A DNA stretch of 64,000 bases from Adiantum capillus-veneris (GCA_014529385.2 CM043962.1:124232470-124296469), one strand, 5' to 3'; shown: positions 38,831 to 51,566, numbered from the stretch's first letter. The notes: generated by a model not told the origin, from the letters alone. Translations and numbers: made by a program.

Positions 38831-40772
38831 TTAGTGACCCCCAGGATCAAATGGAATAATAAGAAATTGTCCACACAGTGGAGCATCATAATTTCCACAT
38901 GAGCATACATTTCCTGTATCAATCAACATCAAGCATTTCTTGTTCAAATATGCTACCCTTGGTGCAAATAGCACGCAATTACTATGCATACTGATCAGTA
39001 TCCATCTATATTGAAGCTGCTTATGAATATCCTTAGAATCTCTTGGATCAAACACCATCGAGATCACATAGCATTGATGGGCTCCGCAATATACTAGAGC
39101 TTCACCTGAAGCATAGTGCAACACCCACATCCCGTAAACTGTTGGCAACTTAAGCTCGTTACCAGAAAACATTAAAGAAACCTGACTCCCTTTTACTGGT
39201 AGCCAAGACATCACTGACGTAAGCATCAATAGGAGTAGCATCCGAATCCAGCCACTTCTGGCACATTGTCTAAGTAAATGAAAAACCATGTGTACTTTAT
39301 GCAGTATCAAGGATGATTTAGCATCAACACCCCCTCTAGCTTCATAGCCATCACGAAAAAACTTCGGAGTCTCTCGACCTGTATCATCAGAGGAATTTTT
39401 ACCTGTTGGAGTTTCATCTTGATCATGTAAAACAGCTTTATGCTGTAGATCTTTATCCATAACATCCTCGGGAAAATCACCCTTGGAAGTCTCAACATTA
39501 TTGAAAGTTGTAGGAGTTATCTCCTCATGTTGTCCATGTACAAGCGTATAAGTAAAATCCCTGTCGATAACCTGTTCACAATCAATATGATCCAATCAAT
39601 CTTCATACTCCTCGATATCATCCTCTGCCTTCCTCATCTGCATCCATGCTACTTAGCAATACATTATAGAGCTATAAAGGCTCATCTGGCACCCCCTGTG
39701 AAGAGGTATACGCATCAGAAAGCTCTTCTATACTGTCATAAACATCTCCTTCAGATCTAGACATAAATTCATCGATTATAGCATCCTCTTCTGTGATAGC
39801 ATCATCTGCAAGCATATTGTTAGTAGCAATCATAGGTTCATTGACATCCTCAGGCTCATCCTGTGCTGGGTCCACAATTTTAGTCACTTCATCAGCTACT
39901 GTGTATATAATAGCTTTGTTTATGCAATCATCTGCAGTAGACATGTTATCTTGCTCGCCTATAGTGCTGATAATTTTAGAAATGTCCTGTAGAGGCTCAT
40001 CTGCTTGATGAACTCCTTCAGAAGAAACCATGCCAAGGTCAGCAGCTTGTGAACCAATTGTTGTACAGTCTATGTCTTCGCTTGAACCATTATTAGAGGT
40101 AGCTTCCATGCAAGTAATCTTTGAAAGAAATTTATATAAATCTGTTCCAGCTTTAAATTCATTGTTTACCTTCTCTTCTTTGCTCAAATTAAGCTCCTCT
40201 GAAACTGAATCTGCTACTTCCAGCTTAGCATTCTCTTTGTCTTTACTTCTTGTAGAAATATGCGCCCAGAATTCATCATAGTTGAGGATCTGCATCTGAT
40301 CCCCTTCACCTTTACTGAAGACAACCTTATTTCGTTCAGTCATCTCCTTTATTTCCCGATCTAGAATCCTTGAGCTTTCATAAATAAATTCCTCTGCAAA
40401 ATACTCCCACCGTGTGGGATATTCTTCTGCCAGTTCTTAAACCTGCTTTTTAAAATCCAAGTTTACAACCTTCTCAAAAGCTGCAATCATCCGATCTTCT
40501 GGAACATTTCGGCTCTTCATCTCAGCTTCGTAACATGCAATAAAACCTTCTGGATCATATCCCTGAAAATTATAATACTACTCCCGAACATCATCAAGTG
40601 CTAGTTGTACAGCATCATCAATCTGCTTCTTTATATGCATGGCTTTTGCTTCCTGTAGATACCCCTAAACCAATTCCATCATTTTTGGCAAATCTGCAAC
40701 TGGTAGATTTTTATCAAATCCATTCGCATTGAAATCTTCAATAAACTGCTTTAACTGTTGTGACATGTCCAT
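38831..40772 (-). pseudogene. Gag-like ORF of J with acidic linker, membrane segment and FDPGG end
   Basis: Starts MDMSQQLKQFIEDF at 40772. The gag-like head (YDPEGFIACYEAEMKSRNVP ... EYPTRWEYFAEEFIYESSRI) ends near 40350. A long Asp/Glu/Ser-rich linker spans 40340-39340. A hydrophobic segment (IRMLLLLMLTSVMSWL) lies at about 39245-39190, and the frame ends LIIPFDPGGH-stop at 38831-38860. Stops occur near 40665, 40575 and 40440, and a frame change lies between 39670 and 39595. I infer one ancestral protein of about 640 residues. Function beyond gag is unknown; the hydrophobic part could mean membrane contact, but no signal peptide or glycoprotein motif is seen. Confidence 0.72.
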
Positions 40773-40817
40773 CTTTACCTCCCACCCCGGCTCGTTTCGC
40801 GTCGGGTTCACCAAAGA

Positions 40818-43255
40818 TGTCGGGGGATATATGTTTGAAACGTGAGCCGGGCAGGCGCCGAGCCTCTGGCTGTGGCAGGTGCGAGAGACAAGATGCCAAA
40901 CACAAAGCAAAAGACTCTGAAAACACCTTAAATGCTAAAAATTTGACAACCAGAATGTTTTAAGCTGCTAATGATTAGCCGAAGTAAAATTTGATTACAA
41001 ATGTTTGCCGTTAACGGCACTGATGGTGTTAGGAGAGTTTAATGCTCTCAAATTAGATTACGACTGTAAATTTCTCACTTATGCCTGCCATTAGATCCAA
41101 TTGAAGTTGATTAGGACGTACATATCCGGTAATTTCACTCGCCTTATCTTTCCCTTGCCGAAATCTTCTTATCTGCTCTTGCCAAGATTTACTCGCCTTA
41201 TCTTTCCCTTGCTGAGTGCTTCACTGGCTTCACACCAAGCATCCTTTCCCTTCCTGAGTGCTTCACCGGTTTCAAGCCTCGCTTTGAGTCTTTCTTTGAG
41301 CCTTGCATCGGGTTAGCTTGCTTCGACCTCGGCCTTGCTGCTTTGACCTCGAGCAAGCTCTCTCTCTTCTCCTTCTCCAAGCTCTTTCCCTTGCCTCCTC
41401 GCTCCTTGGTTCCTCTCCCTCCTCGTTCTTGTCCTTTGCCAAGCTTGCCTTTTTCTTCTTCGAGCAATTCTCCTTTTTCTTCGTTGATGCTTGTTATCTC
41501 CTTGCTATCCTCCTTGCTCGTTGCTTGTTTTCTTCTTAATTTCTTCGCATGCAAATGACTCCCCTCATGCCGCCATTGTCAAGAGAGAGAGATAGAGAGA
41601 GAGACCTCGCTTTGGCTCCCTTCTTGTTCATGCTCGAGAGGGAGAGAGAAATAGATTTGCCTTGTCCTCTTTGGCTTGGTTCTCCTCCCCTTGTTATGCC
41701 TTCTTTAGCCGAGGTCGAGAGAGAGAGCTAGAGATAGAGAGAGACACCTCGCCTTGGATCCCTTGCTGCCCTCCCCCTCTTCTTCTTGCCTTCGAGCTAC
41801 ACTCCTTGATTCCTCTCACCTCCTCGTTGATTCGAATTGCCTTCTTGCTCCGCTCCTTGAAGCTTCCCTCCTATGTCGGTTGGAGATCGAGAGAGAAAGA
41901 GATTCCGTTGATTCCTTGGCTTCCCTCCAATACCCTCGTTGGCTTCGCCGCCTTCTGATGCAAAAGAGGTCCCCCCCCCCCCCCCCCGCTATTATTAGCA
42001 TGCCCCTCCCTTAGCAACGACGGCGCCGTCGTTGCTAGGGAGCATAAAAACTGCCCCCTTCTTACGTGGCAGCCGACTTTCTGACCATCGTGGAATCCGC
42101 CGGGACCGGCTCCGAAAACGTTCGCCTTAGCATGCTGGGCATCTTTCTCTTTTTAGCCGCGCTCAGCTGAGCTCTGTGCAGCCCCGCGCGATCTTGCCTT
42201 CCTTCCCCTGCTCTCGGCCTCGCTGCTGAACGCCATGCTTCCCCCTCCTTTTTTTTCTTTACACGCAATGGGCTTATTTTGGGCGGCCCTTGGACGGCCT
42301 TGCCCTTTTAGTTTTGGGCGGCCTAGCCTATTTTGGGCGGTCAACTCCCTTATAAGGGCACCACAGTTGGCATACAACTCCAGCCAGTCAACACAGTCCA
42401 TGAGACGACATTTCGAACAATGCGCTCATCAAGAGCTTTTTGCGCTTTCGTAAGGGCAGCACAATAAGCATGCTTATGAAGCAAGGCATGCTTTCGTAAA
42501 GGAACCCCATTTAACATGCATATCGGCCAGGCATTACCTAGCATCACATTTTTCTCGAGCAGTCATTGACTAACAATATCATCGTGAATTTTTATTGCCC
42601 ATTCCGACATCTAGAATAATGCTAAAATAATCCAGCTCAGCATTGCCGATAACTGACACCGGACTCTGCCTGCCAAGCCGTAGACTTCTCAAACTGCATA
42701 GAACACATACAAACTCTGCTAAGGCTGTAAATTTCCAGATGGCGCTCCGACTGAGGCGACCGGCCTAGCACGGAACCGGCCCCCGGGGAAACTTAAACTG
42801 GCGATATCTTGGCAACCAGAACTCCAAATACTGATATGAAAAGACGGATGCGCTCCACGAAGTGAGCACTTCAGGACCATGCATTCATTTCAATTCTGCC
42901 ACCTCAGCTGCAGTTGCCCAATCTGCTACGGATCTGCAATCGACTTGAACTTTAAACTGCCATAACTTCTTCATCGTAGCTCCAATCGACGAGCCGTAAA
43001 GACAAGACACTAGAGCACTTCAAGCACTGCAGCCTTAGGTCATAATATCCCATTTGTTCTCACATCAAACATACTCTTTTTTGGCATCATTAAGGCATAA
43101 TTTGGCCCTTTATAGCCGCATCTGGCATACATTAATCATTAGACTTGGCCTGTTAACAAGCCCTGATCACTGACCATTAATCAAGTAGGCTTTCAATAAG
43201 CTTGATGTGCATCCTATTGGCATATTTCTTAGCATGGAAGCGGAGCTGCACGGCA
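40818..43255 (-). repeat. 5' LTR of element J
   Basis: 2438-bp partner of 33646-36077. C run of 17 at 41971-41987 and a perfect 26-bp palindrome at 42012-42037. Confidence 0.92.
42012..42037. repeat. Perfect 26-bp palindrome in LTR J
   Basis: Each arm reads TAGCAACGACGGC from its own strand. The copy in the other LTR (34831-34856) keeps the outer 11 bases of both arms with a changed centre. It is followed by GGGAGCATAAAAACTGCCCCC. Confidence 0.9.
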
Positions 43256-43259
43256 CCGT

Positions 43260-43640
43260 ATTTGTGGAGCCACATCCTCATAGGCATTCAGAGACTCACT
43301 TATTTCTTGTTCATTGGATGCCTCCTCTTCTCTTATTGGAGAGATTCTTTATTTGGAAGTCTCAACAAGAGGCTTCTTAAGCTCTCTCTCTTCTTGGAGA
43401 GGAAGGGAAATCCCAAAAGCACAAAGTTGTTGGGTAACTTCGTCTTGCAAGGCAGGTTTTCCCATAGCTTGTTGCAACCTATTAACAAGATAGCTCACAA
43501 ACATTGGGGCATCATCAGTACCACCTTCTTGTGAAAAGTCAAAGTTGTCAATATTCATTCTACTCTCTTGATTATTGTCATACGTGCTAGTCAAACTTAT
43601 GTGTATGCTAATTTGTGCTTTAGTACCCTCAAAAACCTTA
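43260..43640 (-). pseudogene. Element I: N-terminal part of gag
   Basis: Minus frame 43594-43349 begins MTSTYDNNQESRMNIDNF and contains APMFVSYLVNRLQQAMGKPA. It continues across the J insertion into the gag at 33641. Placement and orientation fit the start of element I; no domain can be named in this part alone. Confidence 0.5.
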
Positions 43641-43950
43641 GTTGCTACTCTTCTTTATCTTTGAGAAAAAGCTCTCAACCATCCACACCCGTGGTTTAGA
43701 GACTGTTGATTGCAAAGAACTATGGAGAGGGTCTAACATTGCTCGCTTGATTATGGTTCCTATTAAGCTTGTTAGTAGCTCAATAATGGTTAAGCCAAAG
43801 GCAAGCCCGGAGAGAGTCCATTATTAAGTCTATAGTTTCCAACGGTGTACCTCGAACTAAGTCCTTCTCAACCAACATAATAGATCCTTCTCCCACTTAC
43901 CCTATTGCAACAAACAGGCCCATCCTTTCATTGAAAACTTAAGGAATTAA
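43641..43950. other. No feature recognised
   Basis: Probably leader of element I. No primer site or gene seen. Confidence 0.3.
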
Positions 43951-44978
43951 TGTAACGGAAATGACCTATGAACTTTGAGAGTAGAGGAATTAAAGTGAGC
44001 ATTTTTGTGAGACTACTTTGAGAAGGTAGAGGGTGAATTTAATTAGCAGTGGAAACATTCTGGAAACATAACCATAGTACTTAATTAACTTGGCATGAAC
44101 AATAATTTTGCAAGAGAGAGAGTTCAAAGAACTTGACAATAGTTGAGGACCAGATTTATGTGGAACCGATCCCCCCTCCAATAGGATTTCGTATTAATTA
44201 TAGATTCTCCCATCAAGAGAGACTTGGTACAATACAAGCTTTGTGTTCCTTGAGACCTTGATGGTGTAATGAAGATAGAGAGCTTCATGCACCACAATTA
44301 TTCCTGTAACTTAGCTTAATGAAAGCATTAACTTGTCCCTCAAGACCTCAAACACCTTCAAAGGTGGAGAGAGCTAGCAAGGAATGAGGGTAGGGAAGAG
44401 GAATAATAATTATTCTTACAAGAAAGAAATGGCTCCTCACTTCTCATCAATATTGTTGCTTAGCATAGCATAATAGCATAGTAATGATGATGAAGAAGAT
44501 GGCAAGCTTAAGCATTGAAGCATGGCTCTTGGCTGGATTTGCATTCCATAGCCAAGAGTGTTGGTGTAGGATCTCAACTTCTCAACAAGCTTGGAGAAGG
44601 AGATGAAGTTCTTACACTTTTACAAAGTAAGAATGAGAGAATGTGAGTGAGTGTTAGAGAGAGAATACCCCCCAAACACACACCCAACTTGCTTTGGTGG
44701 ATGACCCCTTCTTGTAGCTCATCCTTGCACTTGATTGGACCCCTGCAAGCCTAGCCAATCACATGCATAGTGCATACCAAGCAACCACGGTAGCATTTGT
44801 ACAAATGTCCTCGTTTCCCCTTTGAGAGAGAGGGCTTGAAAAATGCTTTAAACATTTAATTAAATAGCTAAATTCTCATTGGACCCCTTTAGAGGTCAAC
44901 CAATAGGCTTTAGGCAGCTTATAAGGTCAACATGGTGAGGAACTTGACATGTGTCCTTGTTGCCTCTTTAGACTTGGC
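43951..44978 (+). repeat. LTR-like repeat of family H, copy 1
   Basis: Starts TGTAACGGAAATGACC. Its first 450 bp match 48850-49303 (TGTAATGGACATGTCC...), and its last third matches the inverted copy at 26481-26905. The coding strand and the right end are not certain. Confidence 0.55.
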
Positions 44979-45625
44979 TTAAGGAGAAGCGTAAGAGCAC
45001 ACAACGCAAGAAGTAGTATTGCAGAGAAGAGTGTGAATACAAAGATATCAAGGCTTGCCCTAAAGTGAGAGGCATATATACAAGACAGGGGGAAAAAGGC
45101 TTCTCATGATCAGGAGAACAAGTGCCCCGACGGTCCTAAAATATGTGTCACACACATCACTATCATATTATATTAGCAAGTCCCCTAGTAAGCAGTCTTT
45201 GGTTTAGACAATGGGATGGAAGATGGAGAAGGGGACTTGCATGGAGATAGATAATAGGAATGGAGGAAATCATTTGTGGAAGAAGTAGCAGGCTCTTTGA
45301 ACCTAAACTTGGAGAAAGAGTTGATTGAAATTGCAGGTGTTGAGGACTGGGAGAAGAACAAAGACAAGGGCCCAATCAGTACTAATCTTATTTTGGAGTG
45401 TGCTAGCTTTGAATGATATTGTGATGTGATTGAGTGGTCTCCATCTTGAAAATTTAGGCTACAGCCTTGAATTCTTGCATTCCCACGTAGGCTCTTGCGT
45501 TTGACTTATCTAGGAGTCTTGAATATCTATTTGTGTTAATTGCAAAATGTGGGCAGTCGTAATCCACACAAAGCTCACCAACAAAGGCAAATTATCTTGG
45601 CCAAGTGTTATGCAGTGTATAGTTT
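44979..45625 (+). repeat. Dispersed repeat pair with 31318-31870
   Basis: Two conserved blocks (about 44980-45070 and 45536-45610) separated by unrelated sequence, in the same order as at 31.3-31.7 kb. Confidence 0.65.
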
Positions 45626-46560
45626 TCAAGGATGACGCTCTGAGCCAGAGAGGTAGCAAAAAACTCCTTTTGACCCACCTACCCTTTGAGGGCATGGTTG
45701 TATGAGCAGGACTCAGCCTCGGCGCTTTGCCCGTAAAGTAAGTTCTAGAATTAGGTTCCTTCTAATGATTGTTGTGTTTTGAAAGAAACCAATAATCATA
45801 TTAAAACAACTTTTCCTATCCTTTAGCCCAAGATTACTCTTTGTAATCTGCCTATCCCCTTGGATAACTGACAGTACTAAGATGTGTTCTCCGCTTCCGT
45901 GAGACAGAGTTGCCAGTGTGATATCGGAAAACTCAGCGGTTAGTCAGTGTAATTTATAGGGTAGCATTGTAGGCCCTTTGGTTACAGTGACGGGCTCTGA
46001 TATGCAAGCCAAAATCATAAGTGATTTGCATAGTTGCTCCATAAGTGCCTTGCATAGTCGGTACCGGTAGGAATATTTGGGAGGTGATATCCCAATGTAT
46101 GCCAGTGCCCCAGACTGGTGTGCCAATTACCTTGACATCTAGTAGGTAGTATCTTAGCACGAATTAGAAGCCTTGCTTCTCGTGTAGGTGTCCAAATTCT
46201 TTGATTTGCATAACTGACAATCCTTTGCAATAAAAACAGATCTAACCCGATTTTCGTCACGTATATCATATATACTCTCTTATGGCTTTCATGCCCGTCT
46301 GGTATGTAGTGAAATAGAATGCAAGCATAGTGTCAAATTCCTTCCAAGTTGGTATGCTCATAGCATATGCCAAACGTGGAAAGTATCAATACAAATTTTG
46401 TCACTTTTATCTAACTGACCATGTCAGAATTGCGTAAAGAAAGCATTATGTTTTAAATCGGGACTGAATATGATATACTAAGCCAGGTATTGTATCATAT
46501 ACAACTAACCAAAAAGGGTTATCTGAAGGGAAGTAGCTTCTAAAGAGCACGCAGAAATTG
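45626..46560. other. No gene recognised
   Basis: Minus-strand frames of 60-84 residues occur here and could be decayed interior of element L, but no family signature is visible. Confidence 0.25.
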
Positions 46561-47350
46561 ATTGACTACTTAGCCACAAAATCCGTGGAAGAGCGAAGAA
46601 TGCAGTACCTAGGGACAATGTTTCCATTGATGTTGTCCCATACAATTGAAACATAACTTTTGCACTTTGGCTTTGCGAAAATAGATTGTGGAAAGTCTCC
46701 TCTTTGCCACCTGGCCGGAAACTGGTTCAATGTTTGCCATAGGTGTAGTCACGGTAGCCTGTGGAATGGACGACATGACCAGCTCTGTAAGGTTATCTAC
46801 CTGTGTAGTAAGAAATTGGACGTGAACAGCCATTTTGCAAAACAGTTCATGTCATGTAACGCACTCTTTGTCATCGATGAGATTGCTAGTATCCTCCAAA
46901 AGATCAAGCACACTTTGAGGAGGAGGAGTAGATGCGGTGGAAGGAAGTTCAAAATAAAAAAGGTGATTCTCGGAAAGTTCTATCTCCATGATGACTGTAT
47001 GTATTGCGAGCAAATAAGGAGAACTCTCGTAGCCATATGAGATATCAGCATTACCCAATAACTAGCCTTGATACTTAAGTTCGCAGCTGATATACCTGAT
47101 ATTGGGAGCACTCGCAAAGCATAGTAGCCGTGCTAACTCCGCCAAAATCGATGGTAGTCCGCCGTATATGGAACTCCGAAAGCTCTGGATAGTTGAATCA
47201 ACTATGCTTGACGATGCCGCCAAAAATTTATACTGCTTGAAATGTCGTTGATGACTGAATCCTCTCGAAGGAAGAAAGTGCAATATATATTCTTTCGAAA
47301 CTTCAACTCCGTCAAACTTTAACTTCGATCAACTTCTACAATTTCTGTAA
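46561..47350 (-). pseudogene. Element L: gag remnant with zinc knuckle
   Basis: On the minus strand, frame pieces lead to LCFNCMGQHQWKHCP (about 46650-46610), a CX2CX3HX4C zinc-knuckle variant after a Thr/Pro-rich linker. Upstream fragments (SSIYGGLPSILAELARLLCF; LPSTASTPPPQSVLDLLEDT) may be capsid. It lies where gag is expected for the minus-strand element that begins at LTR 47842-47993. Broken frames; family not assigned. Confidence 0.5.
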
Positions 47351-47824
47351 TTTAGAAAGTTTTACCCTTGCCTATGCTTGTGGCGGATTTTGTCCTTGCC
47401 AACAACCTTCGAACATCCGAGCTTGGGTATGGGGTGTGTGCCCGGGTGGTGGGCACGACCCCTAGATTGAGATTTTTTTTTGATGAATTGCCCAAGGCCA
47501 AAGCCTTTGGGTGCCTTGTATGTGAAATAAAACATCTACAGTCACCTATGGCTACCACGGCAGTGCCGCGAGGGTGAGGGAGAGAGAGAACTCCCCGTGC
47601 GTTGCGTTTTGGGTGTCACCCCAGTGACGTAAAATCCTCTCCAAGGCAGCGCGCATCCGTCGGGCTAAGCCACACACCGTTTTTCGGAGGTCGAGGTCGC
47701 CCCCTTCCGGCACAAGTAGCACTTCTCACACAGTGGGACCTCGTCGTCCCCCTTTGCAGGCGGCTCTTCACACCCTCAAAGAGAGCAGCATGCAAAAGCT
47801 CCACTCCCTCTTGCACAAAATAGA
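47351..47824 (-). other. Leader of element L
   Basis: GC-richer non-coding stretch between the primer site and gag remnant. Confidence 0.35.
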
Positions 47825-47840
47825 CCATGCTTTGATACCA
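47825..47840 (-). other. Primer-binding site of element L
   Basis: Minus strand TGGTATCAAAGCATGG, one base after the LTR end; close to the common initiator-Met tRNA site of plant LTR elements. Confidence 0.7.
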
Positions 47841-47841
47841 A

Positions 47842-47993
47842 TGTAAGACAAGGGTGACTAGAGCCTGAGAGTCCTCCACCCAACCACGCTTATATAGGCA
47901 TGCCCTTGGCCCTTTGCCCTAGTTGGACTTCTCGTTCCACACCGCCTAGCCCGGCCCTTCCTTATCTAGTCCGGCCTTGCCGGTGTCCTGACA
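47842..47993 (-). repeat. Short LTR (152 bp) of element L
   Basis: Minus strand starts TGTCAGGACACC and ends CTTGTCTTACA directly before the primer site. Contains the TATA box CCTATATAAG (47889-47898). The other LTR was not found. Confidence 0.7.
47889..47898 (-). promoter_or_regulatory. TATA box of LTR L
   Basis: CCTATATAAG, about 50 bp before the LTR end on the minus strand, suited to start element transcription inside the LTR. Confidence 0.55.
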
Positions 47994-48849
47994 CCTATTA
48001 AGTCAACATTTTGCTTGATGAATTTTTTAGGTGCTATATATCCACAAAGATTCCTTATGCGCTGAACAAAACTTGACATTTTTTTGGAATATCAATCTCA
48101 TTGTTAACCTTAATCTTGCACAACATTTCTCAACCTAACCTATGTGAAAAAATAGGTCCTGTTTTGGGCCATTTTTTAAAGTTTTGCAACTATACCACTC
48201 TAAAATTCATGTTTGTGAGGTCTAGATTGCTAGAGGATTAGCATTAGTAGTTCTCAACATGTTCTAATGCTTCTAGTGAGAAATAAGTGCTAAAGTTGAA
48301 AGATATAACCAAATTACAAGAATTGCGTAATCCAAATTTAGCACTTTTATGATTTTTTTTGGTGTCTTATTGATGTCCAAATGTAATTTTGATTGTATAG
48401 GTGTTATGTGTAAAATAAATCTAATCTTCCTTGAATTTTGGGCACCTAATACCCTATATGGCATAGTATATGATGATGATTGAGTTTTGCAGCTATAAAA
48501 GAATACGAGACATTCTAGTGTAGCAAGTATAGCTTTCTCAATATTGCTAGTTTCTTAGGCCAACTGTGTGTATTTTGTAGCTAGTAGCCATATCTAATCA
48601 TAAACTTCAAATTTGGCTAGATATTGAGTAGTTTCTATGGAAATCTAGAGATTGTAATGCTAAATCCAAATTTTTCATGTTTTTTGTATTTACCACTTCA
48701 TCAATGTCCCCAAGATTCCACTTGGTAAGAGATCTATTATTCTTTTGACATGATCCATCGCTCCTTTTGAATCCAAAGGCCAAAAGGGAATTAAGAAACA
48801 TGTACATAATATTTGTATTGAGCATGACTATAGAAACTTTGCTAATAGG
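47994..48849 (+). repeat. Inverted copy of the non-coding 3' region of J
   Basis: Reverse complement of 36580-37430 with many substitutions, so a second J-family element once lay here in plus orientation. Bounded by LTR L on the left and LTR H on the right. Confidence 0.75.
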
Positions 48850-49303
48850 TGTAATGGACATGTCCGATGAACACTGAGAATAGCGAAATTAAAAGAACTA
48901 TAGTGAGTATTTTTATGAGACTACTTTGAGAACACAGAGGGTGAACTTAATTAGCGGTAGCAACATAACCATTAGACTTAATTAAGTTGGCATGAACAAT
49001 ACTTTTTCAAGAGAGAGAGTTAGAGAACTTGACAATAGTTGAGGATCGGATTAATGTGGAGCCAGTCCCCCCTCCAATAAGCTTTTGTATTATAGATTCT
49101 CCCGTAAAGAGAGACTTGGTACAATACAATCTTTGTGTTCCTTAAGCCCTAGATGATGCTATGAAAATGGAAAGCTTCATGGATCACGAGCGTAACATAG
49201 ACTTTGTCAAAGCATTAACCATCCATGGCCTCAGTCCTAAGGCCTCAAACACCTTTGAAGATTGAGAGAGCTAGCAAGGAATGAGGGTAGGGGAGAGGAG
49301 GAA
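48850..49303 (+). repeat. LTR family H, copy 2 (partial)
   Basis: Matches 43951-44395 until GAATGAGGGTAGGGGAGAGGA, then diverges. Confidence 0.65.
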
Positions 49304-49741
49304 GACTCATTTATAGGAGAACGCCTTATTAGAGAGTATGGGACTTTTGAAACATTTTGAGAATTTGAAATTAATACAGATCCTGTAAGTATGAGAATTT
49401 TGTTAATTTGGATTTGACATTATACATAAAGTGCACTAAGATTATTGAAAAATACCTAGAGCTGGTGGCAAGCTATTGAATGGTTCATATTAGTTAAAGA
49501 GATGATTGTGAGAATTGTTGGTATAAGGGAGTTGATAAAAATGTTCTTTGGGTGGTGTTCCAAAACACCTTAGTTTGGTTTGTTGGAATCCCATGCCTTG
49601 TCCTTTACTCAAAAGAATCTTTCAGACTTTCTTTGGCCCTTGTAACAACCTTTGTAGGAATTTTGATTTTTTTGGGAATGCTCCTGCTTGGCCTCCAAGA
49701 GAAGACAATACTTTTTATCTCTTCCCATTGTTTAGGATCCT
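49304..49741. other. No feature recognised
   Basis: AT-rich sequence between LTR H and the end of the DUF7869-type pseudogene. Confidence 0.3.
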
Positions 49742-51134
49742 TCATATTACACATCCATTATTTCTCCCAACAATTTGAGTGAACATCCACATCCGCTGAA
49801 TTTCGATGAGAACAAACTCGGGCCCAATATTGTATAAGAGTTTTCTTGAAGCTATTTGAACACTTTTCCATGTATACGTCCCTTTGTGCAACTCCAAGCC
49901 ATATTGGATAAATTGATTCTGAAGGTTGAACAAGCACAAAGTCTTCCTGTTTAACATCCACCATTGGGTCAAATGCATCCTTCGGCTGTTTTGATGCAAG
50001 ACCGCAATAATGGTTATCCAAGTCTTCTATTCTCCAAAATTCATCTTCCTCGTTTCCTTCAGCACATATTGTTTCATCTTGTGTTCTTTGCCAAAAGTCC
50101 ATAAATTTGGTTACATGAAGAATGTGTGGCGTTTGCAAGCATGGACCATGTCTTTCCAATAATCAACTACTGGGGCTATAAAGATTTTGTACCCAGAGTC
50201 TATTGTACCTTGTTTATATGAGTACCACTTTTCCCAATAGTTTATGTAGTGTTTAATCCCCCCTACTACCTCTTGGTGCTCTTTTACATAATCAAACATT
50301 GGTAGTAGCATTGGCACACCCTTTGGAAGTCTAGGCTTCCCATCATTCCCCTTTTTCCACATTTCAATGCCACCTTCTCTTGGAAGCCAATCCATTGAAT
50401 TTGGATGCATCTTGTATTGCATGACATGAAGCTCACTCTGCATATAGAACCTAAATTGAAGAGGTTTTGAGTGCCCCACAGGAGCTTCCTTTTAATCACA
50501 CGAGTGGTTCTCAATATGGATTTTAAAATTTGGCACATGGGTTAAAAGAAATAGAGTACGCTTTGTGCTCTCACATGATTGGAAATGTTCCATGAGACGC
50601 GGAAATGTAAAAGTCATGCTTGTCCTTAGCTTCTCTGAAAACTTACTAAACATTGCATCAATGTCTTTGTGTGTATGACCCACCATTAAAAAACCCAATT
50701 GGATCATCTTGAATGTCCCTTGTGCAACTAGCAATGACAAAAATGCAAATAGATAGCGATTTTTGTTTTCTGACCCACAATTATCCAATTGCAATAGTAA
50801 GTTATCGAGAAACTTTTTGAATCCATAGACATCACCATGCCCTACATCTTCATTTTCACATCTTGATCCTTGTGTGATCCCTTGATGATGATCTAGTGCT
50901 TTCCTAGAATTTAGAGATTGAAGCACTATAGAAGAAGAACTCCGCATTCCATCTAGCTCAAGGTCACCCTTTTCATGACTATCCAATCGCTCTAGATTTC
51001 TTAAGCATAGAGATATAGAGCCAATTGTGAAGTTTGGGTCATGTGGCCACAAATCAACTACAAAGTTACCATATCTTCCGTGTCCATGTCCATCATGCGA
51101 GCCAAAGAGAGTGGAAGCTGAGGAGACCTATCTT
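49742..51134 (-). pseudogene. DUF7869-type transposase-like protein, C-terminal half
   Basis: The minus frame 51052-50492 contains LLLQLDNCGSENKNRYLFAF (about 50800-50745) and FLMVGHTHKDIDAMFSKFSE (about 50690-50630), the two hallmark blocks of DUF7869 proteins. This family is found on many eukaryotic repeats and is often thought to be RNase H-like. Fragments to 50111 (GHSKPLQFRFYMQSEL) and 49758 (YPIWLGVAQRDVYMEK ... IQYWARV) give the usual C-terminal region. Before the first block HDGHGHGRYGNF (about 51095-51060) continues in frame, across a 2-kb insertion, into the half at 53144-54700. Frameshifts near 50490 and 50150 and stops show decay. A role as transposase is an inference from the family. 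Confidence 0.75.
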
Positions 51135-51566
51135 GTAATGTACGCAACATTTATCCTTATAAATAATTTCAGATATTTTGCAAAGTAATTGAGATTCTCA
51201 ATTATGTGAGTCATCATGATTTTATCAGAGCAATCGGATCAAGAATCGTGCTCAGAATCTATTTATTTATGATCTTTCTTTATGTGGAACCATAGGTTTA
51301 TGTGGGAACCTAATCTATGTGTGAAGAAAAATCTTAGAGATAGTATTTTTAGGAAAGAAAGAGAGGTGAGTCAAAATTAAGATACTTCTTTCTTTCTCTC
51401 TTTCAAAATAGAATGGGAACTTGTAAGTATAGAGCTTTTTAGAATCGCGCATAGGATTCGCGTATCCAAAAAAAAAGAAAAAAAAATAGAGGCCACGACG
51501 ACGCGCGAGCTTTTCCTTCTCTTATTCTTGAAACCTCTCAGTATTTTTAGCACCCCCATAGGACCT

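Larger units (their letters stand above)
33646..43255 (-). mobile_element. Element J: complete 9.6-kb non-autonomous LTR retrotransposon
   Basis: Direct LTRs 33646-36077 and 40818-43255 (about 2.43 kb each) with TG...CA ends and a CCGT target duplication. The minus strand is the coding strand: a gag-like frame starts just inside the right LTR (40772). A purine tract CAGAGGGGGTGGA lies beside the left LTR, and a possible primer site TGGTGAACCCGACG lies four bases inside the right LTR (about 40813-40800). No RT or integrase. It interrupts the gag of element I, whose two halves lie on either side in the same orientation. Confidence 0.9.

Noticed and set aside
38831-39595. Envelope glycoprotein-like protein in element J
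   Set aside because: One hydrophobic segment is present, but no signal peptide, cleavage site or fusion peptide is visible, and it is joined to gag.
44101-45375. Short frames near LTR H that could be small host genes
   Set aside because: No start context, domains or conservation visible, and the sequence belongs to dispersed repeats.
47352-47879. Short frames on both strands in the leader of element L
   Set aside because: Overlapping frames without domains; they lie between a primer site and a gag remnant.
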